Assembly (NCBI GenBank): GCA_007570785.1
Contig: ML664174.1
Coordinates: 4,088,828 to 4,152,827 of the forward strand
From: Antilocapra americana
Lineage: Eukaryota > Chordata > Mammalia > Artiodactyla > Antilocapridae
Length of the DNA stretch: 64,000 nucleotides
Direction of reading: 5' to 3'
The position numbers and the translations under genes were made by a program. Position 1 is the first letter of the stretch. Every line of letters starts with the position of its first letter. Below, piece after piece: positions 10,974 to 23,049 of the stretch. The notes below the pieces were generated by a model. It was given only the letters and a program-made list of their open reading frames with translations, was not told the DNA's origin and ran no database searches.

Positions 10974-11444
10974 ATGAACAATAGGCGGCGGCGGCTCCTG
11001 CGGGCGGCGGCAGCCCCGCACCCTATGGATCGGCCGCTCCATGGAGCCCTCCAGAGCGCTTCTCGGCTGCCTGGCGAGCGCCGCCGCTGCCGCCCCGCCG
11101 GGGGAGGATGGAGCCGGGGCCGGGGCCGAGGAGGAGGAAGAAGAGGAGGAGGAGGCGGTGGCGGCCCCCCGGGAGCTGGGCTGCGGCGCGCCGCTGCCCT
11201 ACTGGACGGCCGTGTTCGAGTACGAGGCGGCGGGCGAGGACGAGCTGACCCTGCGGCTGGGCGACGTGGTGGAGGTGCTGTCCAAGGACTCGCAGGTGTC
11301 CGGCGACGAGGGCTGGTGGACCGGGCAGCTGAACCAGCGAGTGGGCATCTTCCCGAGCAACTACGTGACCCCGCGCAGCGCCTTCTCCAGCCGCTGCCAG
11401 CCCGGCGGCGAGGACCCCAGTTGCTACCCGCCCATTCAGTGTAA
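10974..11444 (+). other. Overlapping upstream ORF, out of frame with MAP3K9
   Basis: An ATG at 10974 lies 67 bases before the MAP3K9 start, in another frame, and stays open across the whole of exon 1; the genomic stop is at 11442-11444, just past the splice donor. In the spliced mRNA it would run 159 codons and stop at TGA 18875-18877, 11 bases into exon 2. The predicted product is Arg/Gly/Ala-rich, as expected of a frame-shifted GC-rich sequence. Its ATG context is weak (C at -3, A at +4), so leaky scanning to 11041 is plausible. It counts as a uORF only if transcription starts upstream of 10974. Confidence 0.5.
11041..11440 (+). CDS. MAP3K9: MAP3K9 (MLK1) coding exon 1: N-terminus and SH3 domain
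   Basis: First coding exon of mixed-lineage kinase 1, a cytosolic Ser/Thr MAP3K that activates the MKK4/MKK7-JNK and p38 pathways downstream of Rac/Cdc42. Seen: residues 1-133 plus one base. The order is an Ala/Gly-rich start, nine consecutive Glu (30-38), then an SH3 domain at about 54-113 with AVFEY (57-61), GWW (91-93) and PSNYV (105-109). In MLKs this SH3 folds back on the kinase as an autoinhibitor (family knowledge). The ATG at 11041 was chosen because [10 protein letters not shown] is the known MLK1 N-terminus; the context has T at -3 and G at +4, so it is only moderate. The exon ends CAGT followed by donor GTAAGG, phase 1. The protein is recognised as MLK1 rather than MLK2-4 by this N-terminus and the poly-Glu tract. 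Confidence 0.97.
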
Positions 11445-11570
11445 GGCGAAGGCGGGCCCGGGAGCCCTGCTGGGGAATGGGGCGGGGGATGATGGAGGCC
11501 TGGGGATGATTGCGGAGGCAGGGGAGACCTCCCTGAGGGTTAGGTTGGGGTGGGCAATGATTGACCTGGG

Positions 11571-11593
11571 TGTGTGTGTGCGCGCGCGCGCGC
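11571..11593. repeat. Alternating (TG)n(CG)n tract
   Basis: Five TG units run directly into about six CG units, 130 bp into intron 1 and still inside the CpG island. A perfect purine-pyrimidine alternation like this is prone to Z-DNA. Confidence 0.85.
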
Positions 11594-11620
11594 TCAGGCT
11601 GCACGGGCTTTGGTGGGTGC

Positions 11621-13805
11621 AGTGGGTAGGATAGGCACGCCGCAGACAGGCCTCGCCTGGAACCTCGGGCGCTTGGGCTTCTTCACCTTCACCTGACCAC
11701 TCAGCAGCAGCTCGATTCCACATCCAGAAGCGCCAACACCCCCCCGCCCCCCAAATATGGCAGGATTTTAGGCAAGGTGGTGGTTTCTGTAATAACTTTA
11801 GTCCTCAAATCAGGGACCTTCCCGACCTCTTCTATCGCCTGTCCTCGCCCCTTATTTGTGCTTTAAAGGAGATGGTGGTGTCTCCCTCAGGGCAGAGCTG
11901 GTTCACAAATCCGGGAAGCCTCTGAAACACCTTTGAAATACCGTGTTGATTTCTTCGATCCTAACCTTGTATCTTAAAAGTGGTACCTTTAGGAATCTCA
12001 CTGAATAATGTGCTAAGAAGGGTGTATGTGTGGGAGAGAGAGAGTGGGTGGAGGGGCAAGTGATGAGTGAAGAAATGATGGAGAGGGAAAAGTATGTCAT
12101 TCCCCCCAGAGAGATCAGGAGCACAGGGTATAGTGGTTAAATCCCAGCCCCTTGACACCTAGACAGTATATTTTCTCCTTTCTTCTCACCCTAGATCCTT
12201 GTCTATATTTGGTATTTGCCAAATCTCAGGGGAACTATACCCAGGGGTCCCTCCCAGGGCCTTTGTTCCAGTGTCCTGGTTTTCACCAATTTCCCAGGAG
12301 CCCCCTGTTCCACACCCTGTAATGAATTTTTCTTTGTTTTTTTTTCAAAGGAGTTAACTTGCCATTAGAATCCTTTAATCCGTGATGCTAGGTGGTTTTA
12401 GAAGAAAGATGTAAATATCTCCTGGTACACTATTTTGTATTTGAGGGTTTCCATAATTTCTTTCCTGTTAAAAAAGTATTGTTAGTACACATGTATCTTT
12501 ATTTATTCCATGTTTTATGTACTTTGCCCCTTAGCTGATTTAAAAAATCACTACCGAGGGATAATTTTAAATAGTTTAAAACTTTTACTTGTAACAATTA
12601 TTTCTCTGGTCCTATGACTTATTTTCACCCAAACAATTATATTATATCTTAACATGTTTATTAAATAATAGCCATTAGTATCAAAATCATAGCCTCTTTC
12701 CTTGTTTTGACTGTCAAATTGACATTCAGGTGTTTAGCTTCCTTGGTTTTCTCTCTGTTTTATTAAGTTAAAAACTTTCTGCTTCTGCTATTTGATCTTT
12801 ATAATGCCTGGAGGTGACACGTTAAATTGTTTCCAGTTGTTGCATCTTTTTGGCTCTAGTGCTGGAAAGGTGAAGGCTAAATAAAGGTCCTAGAATATAG
12901 TGTCCCAAATAATGTTGAAGATGAACTTGGTCGCATACTGGAAGAGATGTTGGCCAGGCATGTTAGAAAGTAGTGTAGTTTAAACATGTCATATTTTGAG
13001 GTTCTTTGTGGGTGATGTTTGGTGATTTGTTTTTCAGAGACATCTGGTGTCAGAGTAGAAGAGCTCTGTGAGGTTCGTGAGCAGGAACTGAGTTTCTGTA
13101 GTAGCTTGTTCTCCTGCTGTCAGAGCAGTCAGGAGTGAACCTGACTGAGGCTGGAAGAACCCATGCACAGAAAGCCAGATGGGTCCACACTATACCATGT
13201 TACAGGCTCCTTCTCAGTTGGGTGCCCAGGACTTCACCTTTACGGTAACAAAAGTTACCTTGGATAGAATAGATTCCTATATCTAAAACTCAGATGATGA
13301 GAAATCAGGAAGCATCTTATACTTACTGAAAGAACTGACCTGAACAACATTGCATGTGAAGGTCTTGTTTAAGTTACTTAGCCACACCAGGAGTTCTGAT
13401 CTTGACTGGGCTTAATTCTTGATAATTCAGAAAATTTAGTTCTAATCAAAAACCAGTTAGAGTGCCTAGGAAAGAGAAATACTGTGTTAAATACCAGGGG
13501 ATAAAGAAATGAGAAGGTGAGGAGATACTTAAAAGTCACGCATGAGGGAAACTGGTGATGTAAATATATAATTTCAGTGCCGTGCTTTGCTAAAGGAAGT
13601 TGCTGATCTGATCAAGTGCTTCTGGTCTGTATTCTGTGTCCACTGGTTCAGTTAACATCACTCAGAAAATAAAGGTGATTGATGACCCTGTCTCCAAAGA
13701 CTTTGAATGAAATCGAGCCTTTGACAACTTTTCCCTAGTTAGTTTTTTGAACTTGCTCTTTGGGGCATGAGTTTTGCTATTAGATAGTGAATAGAAGACA
13801 CAAAC
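11621..13805. other. Intron 1, unique stretch
   Basis: No exon-like frame with splice sites and no recognisable ruminant repeat. The ORFs present are short and lack coding character. Confidence 0.55.
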
Positions 13806-13916
13806 GTGTTAGTTACTCTGTCATGTCTGACAGTTTGTGACCCCATGGGCTGTAGCCAGCCAGGCTCCTCTGTCCATGAAATTCTCCAGGCAAAAATACT
13901 GGAGTGGGTTGCCATG
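13806..13916 (-). mobile_element. Bov-tA SINE fragment
   Basis: GTCATGTCTGACAGTTTGTGAC through GGAGTGGGTTGCCATG, minus orientation, 5' part missing. Confidence 0.82.
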
Positions 13917-14802
13917 AATAATGTTCAGTTTTAGTTTCAAGTGCTGCTTTTCAAAGAGAAACTTTTGTTATAGACTTTAATCAAAACAGAAGAGGAGGAA
14001 ATTACTAAATCTTATGACAAGGAAAATATATAGGAAGGATATTATAAATCATCCAACACTCAGAGTGTTTTTATCTTCTCCAATGTAGGTATTAGGGCTT
14101 AGCTCTCTGTGGGGCTGACAATTATAAATAACCCAGGAGCTTGCTCATCTTCTTTATTTTAGTGAAAGATGGAAAATGTACAGTTATATCATCTTTGGAG
14201 ATCTATAACCATAGGTATTGAGAAAAAGTTTCTCTTACAGGAGAGCTGTTTTTGTTTTCAAGCAGGGCATAAATTAAGGATGTGATTGATTTACATTTCT
14301 TTTTCTTTCACTCACTAGAAATATAAGGGTGTATTTTCAGATGTAGTTAAGATTTTTAAATGAGTGATGTGTGTACCATTCACTTGCCCCAAACTCATCA
14401 GAATGTGCCAATATGTTTAGTTTCTAAGGATACATTTGAGAGGGAATAATGTTTTGACTCCAAGACTGAAAGAAATAAGGTTTTTTTCCTGACATTCCTG
14501 GAAATATTCTTCCACAGAAACCGAAATATGTGCTGCATGAGACTTGACCTGATTCTTACTTAAAACCAGGTCTTGAGTGGAGCAGGGAAGGGAAGGAGTC
14601 CCATATGCTCTCAGCTGCAGTGATAGTCTAGTTTCTATCCACAAGGACTTCCTAACAGGGAAGAGAAAGGAGAGGACCCTCCCTCCATCTCCCACTGTTC
14701 TGTCTTATGTCTGCTTGTAAGTTCTCTTCTATACTTTTCTTAAAGGCTGGTCAAAATGTTTCCTTAACAAAATAACAAGAACATGAGAGTTTATGTTCTA
14801 TG

Positions 14803-14803
14803 C

Positions 14804-14858
<55 letters not shown>
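14803..14858. repeat. (GA)n microsatellite
   Basis: About 28 AG/GA units with one early AAG interruption; a 38-base perfect stretch at the right. Likely polymorphic in length. Confidence 0.95.
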
Positions 14859-14860
<2 letters not shown>

Positions 14861-14977
14861 ATGGCTTTGCCTTCCCCACAGAGGTTTTCTGTCTTCTGTG
14901 AAATGCCATCAGAGGAGCTGTCCTTTCAGCACCCTCGTTCAGAATCACATCTTTTAAGTCCTTGTATGTTTAAATAA

Positions 14978-15181
14978 GGAGCTTCCCTGGTGTCTTAGTG
15001 GTAAAGACTCTGCCTGCCAATGCAGGAGACACGGTTTCATTCCCTGGGTTGGGAAGATCCCCTGGAGAAGGAAATGGTAACCCACTCCTGGGAAATCCCT
15101 TGGACAGAGGAACCTGGTGGGCTACAGTCCATGGGGTTGCAAAGAGTTGGACAAGACTTAGTGACTAAACAACGATGATAA
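14978..15181 (+). mobile_element. Bov-tA SINE with target duplication
   Basis: Full Bov-tA layout in plus orientation, from GAGCTTCCCTGGTG to GACTTAGTGACTAAAC. Flanked by a perfect 12-bp direct repeat ATGTTTAAATAA at 14966-14977 and 15182-15193. Confidence 0.94.
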
Positions 15182-15193
15182 ATGTTTAAATAA

Positions 15194-15805
15194 ATATTTA
15201 ACACCTCCTGTGTGTTCACAACTATGCTTCAGACCAGAGGAAAGAAGAGGGTGGATACACAAGAAAATACCGCACTTAATTTCCTTAAGGAGAATTCAGA
15301 TATCTGAGGAATAAGATATGCATTTATTAAATAGGCACCTACCTTTTTATCCATGAAAAATCTGGTAGGAAAAAAAATGAGTGCTCCCTCCATGACCAAG
15401 GGATTCCTAACATAACTTACATTTTTCTCCAGGAAGGTTCTAATCTCTTTTTGACGTAGGCATATTTTTTCTTATTCATGTAATAGATAAGACAAGAATT
15501 AGTAATCAGTCAGGATTCATTTTAGGACCTAAAAACACTCAAGCTATTTTAAGCAGAAAATAATTTAGTAGAAGAAATTGGGTGCTTATAGATTTGTTGG
15601 AAGGGCAGGGAGAAGGGGCTCTCAGCTAGAACTACGGGACCAACTCCCAGTCCCTTACAGACCTGGCCCACCAGACAAGCTGCCACTTCTCTGAGAAGGT
15701 ACAGAATCAGGAGTTGCCATTGAAGTTGACTTCTCCAACACCCTGTTGTAGTTGCTGTCTGGAGATTAGGTGATTCCTTTCCACATCTGCAAAACTAATA
15801 AGCTA
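15194..15805. other. Intron 1, no gene seen
   Basis: No exon and no confidently named repeat; possibly an old interspersed repeat around 15480-15760. Confidence 0.45.
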
Positions 15806-15986
15806 CCCCCATGAACTATAACCACCAGGCTCCTCTGTCCATGGGATTCTCCTGGCAAGAATACTGGAGTAGGGTGCCCTTTCCTTCTCCAGAGGATCTT
15901 CCTGGCCCTGGGATTGAACCCATGTCTCTTAATCTCCTGCATTGGCAGAAAGATTCTTTACCACTAGTGCCACTGGGGAAGCCCAG
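15806..15986 (-). mobile_element. Bov-tA SINE
   Basis: CCAGGCTCCTCTGTCCATGG to CCACTGGGGAAGCCCA, minus orientation, truncated at its 3' (left) end. Confidence 0.9.
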
Positions 15987-17560
15987 TAATTGGACATTGA
16001 TATGATATTATATCTCCACAGCCATGCTTACCAGGAGAAGCAGCAAGGAGATGGTCTCCATATCACTCTGCCTTCTGAATCTTGTGCATCTCATTGGTTG
16101 AACCAGCACTCTGTCAAGAAGTCTGGGAAAAGTAGTTTTTAAACTTTCCAGCTTCTGTAGTACTGAAAGGTATACTGGAGGATTGTAGAATGGATGTAGA
16201 TTATTAGTCTGCAGGACATACCATTTATTTTTCAAGAAGGGTGCTAGATAAGATGACGATCTTTTGTTGTTGCTGTCATTTATTTACTTTTGTTCTCACA
16301 AAACTTTTAAATTTATTTTTTAATTGGAGGAAAATTGCTTTGCAATGTTGTGTTGGCTACTGAGGTGATAATCTTGAACAATTGGAACTTTGAGGGTGCA
16401 AATGGGCCACATATTTTGCATACTTAAAGGCAGTCCGACTAACCTCCTACGAGTTTTCTTTGTGCAGACTGCCAGGTGCATTGCAAAATATAAATGAATA
16501 TTAGCCCTAGATAGGATGGAAGTGCTGTAACTGAGCAGGAACCTAGTTCTGAGCACCACCAACATCTGAACGGAGAATGAAGACATTGTGGAGCTGGCTG
16601 AGAATAGAAAAGAACAGTCTGCAGTGGGCATCTCCTCTTTTGGTCTTGCCAAGAGTTCAGAAATACGTGATCTTTGTGTTCAGTTTTTTCTTTTGTAACA
16701 GTGTGACTGTTCTCTGTATTTGTTTCAGGAGGTCCAGTTCCAGTTTTCCCCCACAGATCTGAGTTTGATTTCTTTTATACTGAAGTAGATTCCCCCCATT
16801 TTACTTTAGTGTCTATTGGTTACCAGCTGAATGTTCAGCACATAAAGGACAGTGGTATGTCAGGCAGAGAGGATCAGCCCTCATGCACCTTGCGGTCTAG
16901 CAGGACAATAGGCATTGAACAAGTAATTATAACCTTGTTGAGTCTTGCCAGTAGAGACTGCTATGGGAGTGCTTGATGGGGGCCTGGCCTCGTTTAGTAG
17001 GGGCGTTAGGAAAAGTTCCTCTAGGAGATTGATAGTTAAGCTGAGACCTGAGACCGGCTGGGTCAGCTGGGTGAAGACAAGGAAAGAGACTGAGAAGACA
17101 GAGAATAGGGTTTTCATGAGAGAAACATGAAGTAGCACTTCACTTCTATACCAACATCATATCTAACTCAAGATTCATAATCACTGGTGGTTATCATCCC
17201 CTATCCATGGAAGACTTTCCAAACAGCTAAAGATAGAATCAAGTACGGTAGCTTCAAACTCTGGATTTGGGACGGGAAATGAGAGGGTGGGGGTGACATT
17301 GGGGACCTCAGGGATGGAGCTGTGGCAGGGGTAAGATGTTACCTCGGAGACACCCCTTGCACACTTTAATCACCGGTCCTGGTAAAACCAAGTTTTGAAG
17401 GTCTCCTGATGTTTTCCCCTGGTTTTCAGTCTTCACAGCTGCTGAGATTTGACTCTTGTGCTCGGGTGCCTGGATTACTTCAGTGGTCTCCTTAGTGGTC
17501 CCTTTTGTTATTAGGTTCCACATAACTGCCAGAGTTGGTTTCCTTTCTAAGTCACAAGTC
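15987..17560. other. Intron 1, mostly unassigned
   Basis: No exon seen. About 16310-16360 (AATTGGAGGAAAATTGCTTTGC) looks like a scrap of artiodactyl L1 3' UTR in reverse. The rest is not recognised. Confidence 0.4.
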
Positions 17561-17651
17561 TGACCCCAGCAAGGCTTTGAGCCTCATCTACCTTAATGCA
17601 TATAATCCCGCTGCCCTGGACTCCCTGAAATTCCGGATAGGCTATATACCT
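17561..17651 (+). mobile_element. L2 LINE, left part (split by L1)
   Basis: Short L2-like segment that continues at 18251 on the other side of an L1 insertion. Confidence 0.5.
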
Positions 17652-17667
17652 TCATGCCCATGTTCTT

Positions 17668-18233
17668 TTTTTTTTTCCCCTTTTCTCTTTATTGAAGTAG
17701 AGTTGATTTACAATGTTGTGTTATTTCTGCTGTATAGCAAAGTGATCCAGGTACACATATACTTACTTTCTTCCTTATATTCTTTTCCATTATGATTTAT
17801 CACAAGATACTGAATGCAGTTCCCTTGTAGGAACAGCAGGACCTTGTTGTTTATCCATTCTGTATATACTAGTTTGCATCTGCTAACCCCAGACTCCCAC
17901 TCCATAGCCCTCTTCAATGCACTCACCCTCTTGGCAACCCCAAGTCTGTTCTGTCTTTGAGTCTGTTTCTGTTTCATAGATAAGTTCATTTGTGTCATAA
18001 TTTAGATTCCACGTATATGTTTTACCATATGGTATTTGTCTTTCTCTGTCTGACTTCTTCCCTTACTATGATAATCTCTAGGTCCACCCATGTTGTTGCA
18101 AATGGCATTCTTTCATTCTTTCTTATGGCCGAGTAACATTCAATGGTATATATGTATCACATCTTCTTTATCCATTCATCTGTTGATGGACATCTAGGTT
18201 GTTTCCATGTCATGGCTATTGTGAATTAGTGCC
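17668..18233 (-). mobile_element. L1 3' UTR insertion with target duplication
   Basis: Begins with a T-run (its poly-A tail read in reverse), then TTTATTGAAGTAGAGTTGAT and the usual L1 3' UTR to CATGGCTATTGTGAATTAG. Flanked by TCATGCCCATGTTCTT (17652-17667) and TCATGCCCTATGTTCTT (18234-18250), a target duplication with one indel. Confidence 0.92.
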
Positions 18234-18250
18234 TCATGCCCTATGTTCTT

Positions 18251-18545
18251 GCTTACAACCTTCCATCTACCCGGATTGTCTTCTCCACCTTGGTCTTCAT
18301 TTCCTGATGAGATCCTTCCCATTCATTCTTTGGGCCTATTTCAAATGTTTCCTTCTTGAGAATCCTTTCCCCACTCACCCTCTTAATCCCTGTCCTGTGG
18401 TGGGAGTGAGTGATTTCCCTCATCTTGGGGTCATACCGCCACCAAAGCTCTTTTACATTACAGTTTAGTTGTTATCTGTCTGCCTTGGCACTGTATTGTA
18501 TGCTTCTTGCTACCTAGTATATACACAGTAAAATGTGAATAAGCC
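18251..18545 (+). mobile_element. L2 LINE, right part
   Basis: CTTACAACCTTCCATCTAC onwards, ending TAGTATATACACAGTAAA; L2-like and contiguous with the piece left of the L1. Confidence 0.5.
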
Positions 18546-18824
18546 ACACAACAATCGATCTCCCCCAATTTTCCTTTTAGTTAAAATGATTGATCTCAGT
18601 ACAGTATTCTTCATGAAGTTCCAAGTAGAAGTTATTTCGTAAATACTTATTGAATACCTACTATGCGCTGGTCCCTAAAGATAATGCACTGGCCACAGAA
18701 AAAAATGTTACCCACTTTTCCTGTCCTTGGGGCATTTATCGTGGGGAGACTGAAAAGCCAAGTGAATAGACAGCTTGCTGTGTTCACCCAACCAGGTAAG
18801 TGGGTGATTAAATTGTGTTTTTAA

Positions 18825-19334
<510 letters not shown>

Positions 19335-19409
19335 TAGCTTGGGTTGGAGTAGATGTCTCAGGAATCTTAGTGGGCAGAGAAATGCCCTGCTTAAAGCCAG
19401 TCCATCCTT

Positions 19410-19578
19410 TGGGAATTCTCTGGCGGTTCAGTGGTTAGGGCTCTGTGCTTTCACTGCAGAGGGCATGGATGGGGAACTAAGATCCTGCATGCCACATGGC
19501 ACGGCCACAAAAAGAAAGAAAAAGGAAAAAAAAAATTACCAAAAAAATAAAAGAAAAAAAATACCCAAAAAAGAAAAA
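19410..19578 (+). mobile_element. CHR-2-type SINE
   Basis: GGGAATTCTCTGGCGGTTCAG at the tRNA-like head, GGGGAACTAAGATCCTGCATG in the body, and an A-rich tail with GAAA units. Confidence 0.85.
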
Positions 19579-20758
19579 ACCCAATTAGCAGGCATGGTTG
19601 GCAGTGTGTAACTGTGGTGTACTGTTCAAATAAAACACATAGATTCATTTTTCCATTTTGAGGAAAGGGTGGGTGCTTCTGATCACAAAAAAAGAGTTTT
19701 CCTCTTCAGTGAAACAATAGATAAAGCAAACCAATATCATCTGTTTGAACTATCCAACCTGAGTTCCCACCAGAGAAGGGGTACAAGGGAGAGGAGGTGT
19801 GTTGTTTAAGCTCCGAGGCCCGTTCAGGTGACCATGTCGGCTTGGGGAACACGGCCTCACTGGTAGACCTACAGCTCTCCTGATAGCCTCAAGGTGGTAT
19901 TAATTAATTGTCATAACTACATAGTGTTTAATAGCAGGGAACTGAGAAGTAACTGTTTATTAAACACCTAGAACCCATAAACTGGATTGTAAAGCAAGTG
20001 TTAGACATAATTAAATGGTGGGTTGGTATAAACTTCAGTCTCTTTCCTTGGCTGAATCAGCAGGCCCTGGGAGTATGCTTCTTTTGTGTAGTAATTTGGA
20101 CTTTCCCTGGCCTAAACTGCATGGTAGAGAGGATGCAATTTGCTAAATAGTATATGCCTAAAGTCACTTTGGACATCCTGTCCAGATAGGAGGATGTTAG
20201 GAGTTTGGGGTCCCAGGAATTTCACGCTCTGCATCGTTTAGCTTTGAGATCAGAAATCCTTCAGACCTGTTTTGCTCCTAGCTGTTCCAGATGTGGCTTA
20301 TTTTTGTGCCGATGCTGTTGTGAATCTGTTAACTTTAAAAATTACGTTTTAAATAACGTAGATAGTAAGTGCTTTTATTCTACAAAAATTAGGGAAGTGT
20401 AGATAAACAAAAAGAAGGATCATCCATAATGTATTCCTTCTAGAAGTGTATATATTGCATTTGGCATACTTTCCCAGACATTTAAAAAGTATATATGGCC
20501 CATATATACAGAAATGTACTTTCCAACTTACTTGAAAATAGTATTTGTTACCCTTACCTCATCTACATGCATCGTCTTCCCCTTTAATAAGAGCAAATTT
20601 CCTCCTGGTGAGAGTATGGAGCATTAGATATGTAGTTTGGATATAACGCATGTGAAGGATTTAAGTTCCATAAAATAAATCTGGTTTCTCTTTTCCTTCT
20701 GCCATTATTCTGCCTCTTTACTATATGATTATTCTCATCCTTCCTGCACAATTAGGCT
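19579..20758. other. Intron 2, no gene seen
   Basis: Unassigned intronic sequence without exon-like frames or clear repeats. Confidence 0.5.
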
Positions 20759-20768
20759 CTTTAAATGT

Positions 20769-20948
20769 GTGTGTATGTGCTTAGTTGTGTCTGACTCCTT
20801 GCAACCCCATGGACTGTAGGCTCCTCTGTCCATGGGGATTCTCCAGGCAAGAATGCTGGAATGGGTTGCCATGCCCTCCTCCAGGGATTGAACCCAGGTC
20901 TCTCACATTGCAGATGGATTCTTTACCACCTGAGCCACCAGGAAAGCC
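20769..20948 (-). mobile_element. Bov-tA SINE with target duplication
   Basis: Minus orientation; left end GTGTGTATGTGCTTAGTTG, right end GAGCCACCAGGAAAGCC. Flanked by CTTTAAATGT at 20759-20768 and 20949-20958. Confidence 0.93.
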
Positions 20949-20958
20949 CTTTAAATGT

Positions 20959-23049
20959 ATAAAATAAGTTAAAACTTCTGCTGACTTCCTTTTCAAGAAA
21001 AAAAATTTTTCTTCTATCTAGAGATTGCTTTGGATAGTGGAGTGAGATCAAGCAGATGTGTTGATAGAAAATGTGATATAGAAGCTGAATTTAAAAAAAT
21101 GCATTCTTATATCCTTATCATGCTGGGTGAACTAGGCATTGTGCACTGATTTTACATAATTGAGCCCATTTAAATTGGGCTAGGGTGATTGTAAAAGCTA
21201 ATAATTTCCTCTATGAAGTTTTACATCTGGGTATAATTTCAAGCTGCAGATACAAGGTTTACATTTTCTGATTTATGTTTGGAAGTCTAGGCTCTTATGA
21301 AGGGAAAGCTAACTTGCTAAGGAGGTTCAGGGGACCTGAGTGTCATCCTGTTTCCTTGGAGACAAAGCCCTGGTCCTTTGTCCTAATGCATCAAGACAGT
21401 TGATGCTCTGTCTATGAAATATCCATAGTCCACTGGACTGCTTGTTGGTGCTGATGTTGATGCCTGCTGTAAATCTCACATGTGAGTTGGAGTAACTCCT
21501 TGGTATTTGTCTGTGGGTGGCTGTTTGTCTGCGATTGAATTTATCTGATATGAACCCTGATGACACTGTTGTTCTTATTCCATTGCTGTGTGTACACGAC
21601 TTGAAAATCATTTTAGAAATGTTATGTCACTTCTTTGCCTCCAGTTTGAGAGTTGTAACTTCTTTGTGTTTTGCAGACTTGGGGATACTAGCCTTTTCTC
21701 TTGGTTTTTATTAGGAGTTCCAGAGAGTCACATTTTGTTCATAGTAATATGAGGGCGGAATTCTATGAATTATATGTGTTAGTTGACTTTGAACCACTAG
21801 AGAAGAGAGTCAGATACACATGGGGGCTGTCTTGTGGAAAAAAGAAAGTAGCTGGTGATAAAATCTAACTGTTACAAAAGGTTCAGTAAAAAAGTGATTT
21901 ATTAAAAGGCTTTACATATCCTGATCATCTGTTTAAAAATGTCATGTGCTATTTACGACATATGTGTAGCATAGAACATCTTAGGTGGTTCATGTATCAT
22001 CTGAAGTAAGTTTCGGTTTAATGCACATAACTTGAAAAAACAAAACAAAGTAACGATGGCTAAAACAAGGTATACATTCTGAAAAGAAGGCTGGGGGTGT
22101 TTCAAGCATCCCCACATCTCTCTACTGCATCTCAGGATTGCCTTAGGATCCGAGATGGCTTCTGAAATGCTGATTATTTGGCAGAGTCACAGACCTGAAG
22201 GAGCAGGAAAAGCAGAAGCACAGAGGAGGCGGCTCCTGTGGCTGAGTCGTCTCCCATTAGCTTCCCAGAAATCCAGCACAAAACACCTCTGCATGTATTC
22301 AGTGGCCAGAATGGAGTCCCATAGCCATGGCTAGCACAGGGGCCACTGGGTGGAGGAGGGTTTTATCCTGCTTTGGCATGGAGCCTGGCTAATAATCAGG
22401 GTCTATTCCCAAGGAAGAGAGAGAACATGGATGGTGGGGAAACAGCTGGCAGTCTTACCATGAAATCTGGGAACATGCATTGGGAAGAAGTGTTATCTTA
22501 GATATTTATTATATATTTAGCATTATGCAGCCAATAAAGCAGGGTTAGCCAGGCGCTGGGACATGTGGCTCAGACTCCTGATTTAAGGGATGGTTTCTAC
22601 TACTCTACTACAGTGCATCATTAACTTAAACATCTCTTCTTGAAACTACTCACTGAAGTCCTGGCTATAAAAGTGGATTTATGTGTCTCTGCTCCTCATA
22701 CTGGGGAAAACCAGCCACTTGATTGTTAGCAGAGATGTTAGTGAAAGATGGTCTTTTAGTGGAAAGACTGTTCTTTTGGGGGTAGGTAAGTGGATTTCAG
22801 GGTTTTGGCTTAAGGGCATTTGGCAAAATAACAGTTTAGTAGGGGCTATTAAAAATAAAATTAGTATAAAAATAAGATGATGGAAAATGAAAAGCCTTGC
22901 TCAAAGTGAAGGTATTACTTTTGTTATTAACTCCTTTCCTCCCCTTAGAAAACAGGGAAGAACATAGAGCTAAACGCAGTGTGTGTTTTTCCTTCTTTTT
23001 TTTTTTTGCATTTTGGCATATTTCTTTTCACCCCTAAATCTTAACTGTG
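20959..23049. other. Intron 2, no gene seen
   Basis: About 2 kb without a recognised repeat or exon. The short ORFs have no splice-site support. Confidence 0.5.

Larger units (their letters stand above)
10300..11620 (+). promoter_or_regulatory. MAP3K9: CpG-island promoter of MAP3K9
   Basis: Very G+C- and CpG-rich block around the first exon. CCAAT boxes are at 10303, 10361, 10384 and 10529. Sp1-type GC boxes are at 10445-10453, 10493-10501, 10551-10560, 10652-10662, and inverted at 10577-10585. No convincing TATA box is seen, so dispersed TATA-less initiation is expected; the transcription start cannot be fixed from sequence. The island covers the 5' UTR, exon 1 and the first about 180 bp of intron 1. 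Confidence 0.85.

Noticed and set aside
11023..11604. 193-codon minus-strand ORF opposite MAP3K9 exon 1
   Set aside because: Mirror frame of a very G+C-rich coding exon; no family resemblance. Long antisense frames are expected there.
14978..15181. tRNA-like heads of the many Bov-tA copies as tRNA genes
   Set aside because: They are SINE heads with decayed tRNA similarity and SINE bodies attached, not functional tRNA genes.
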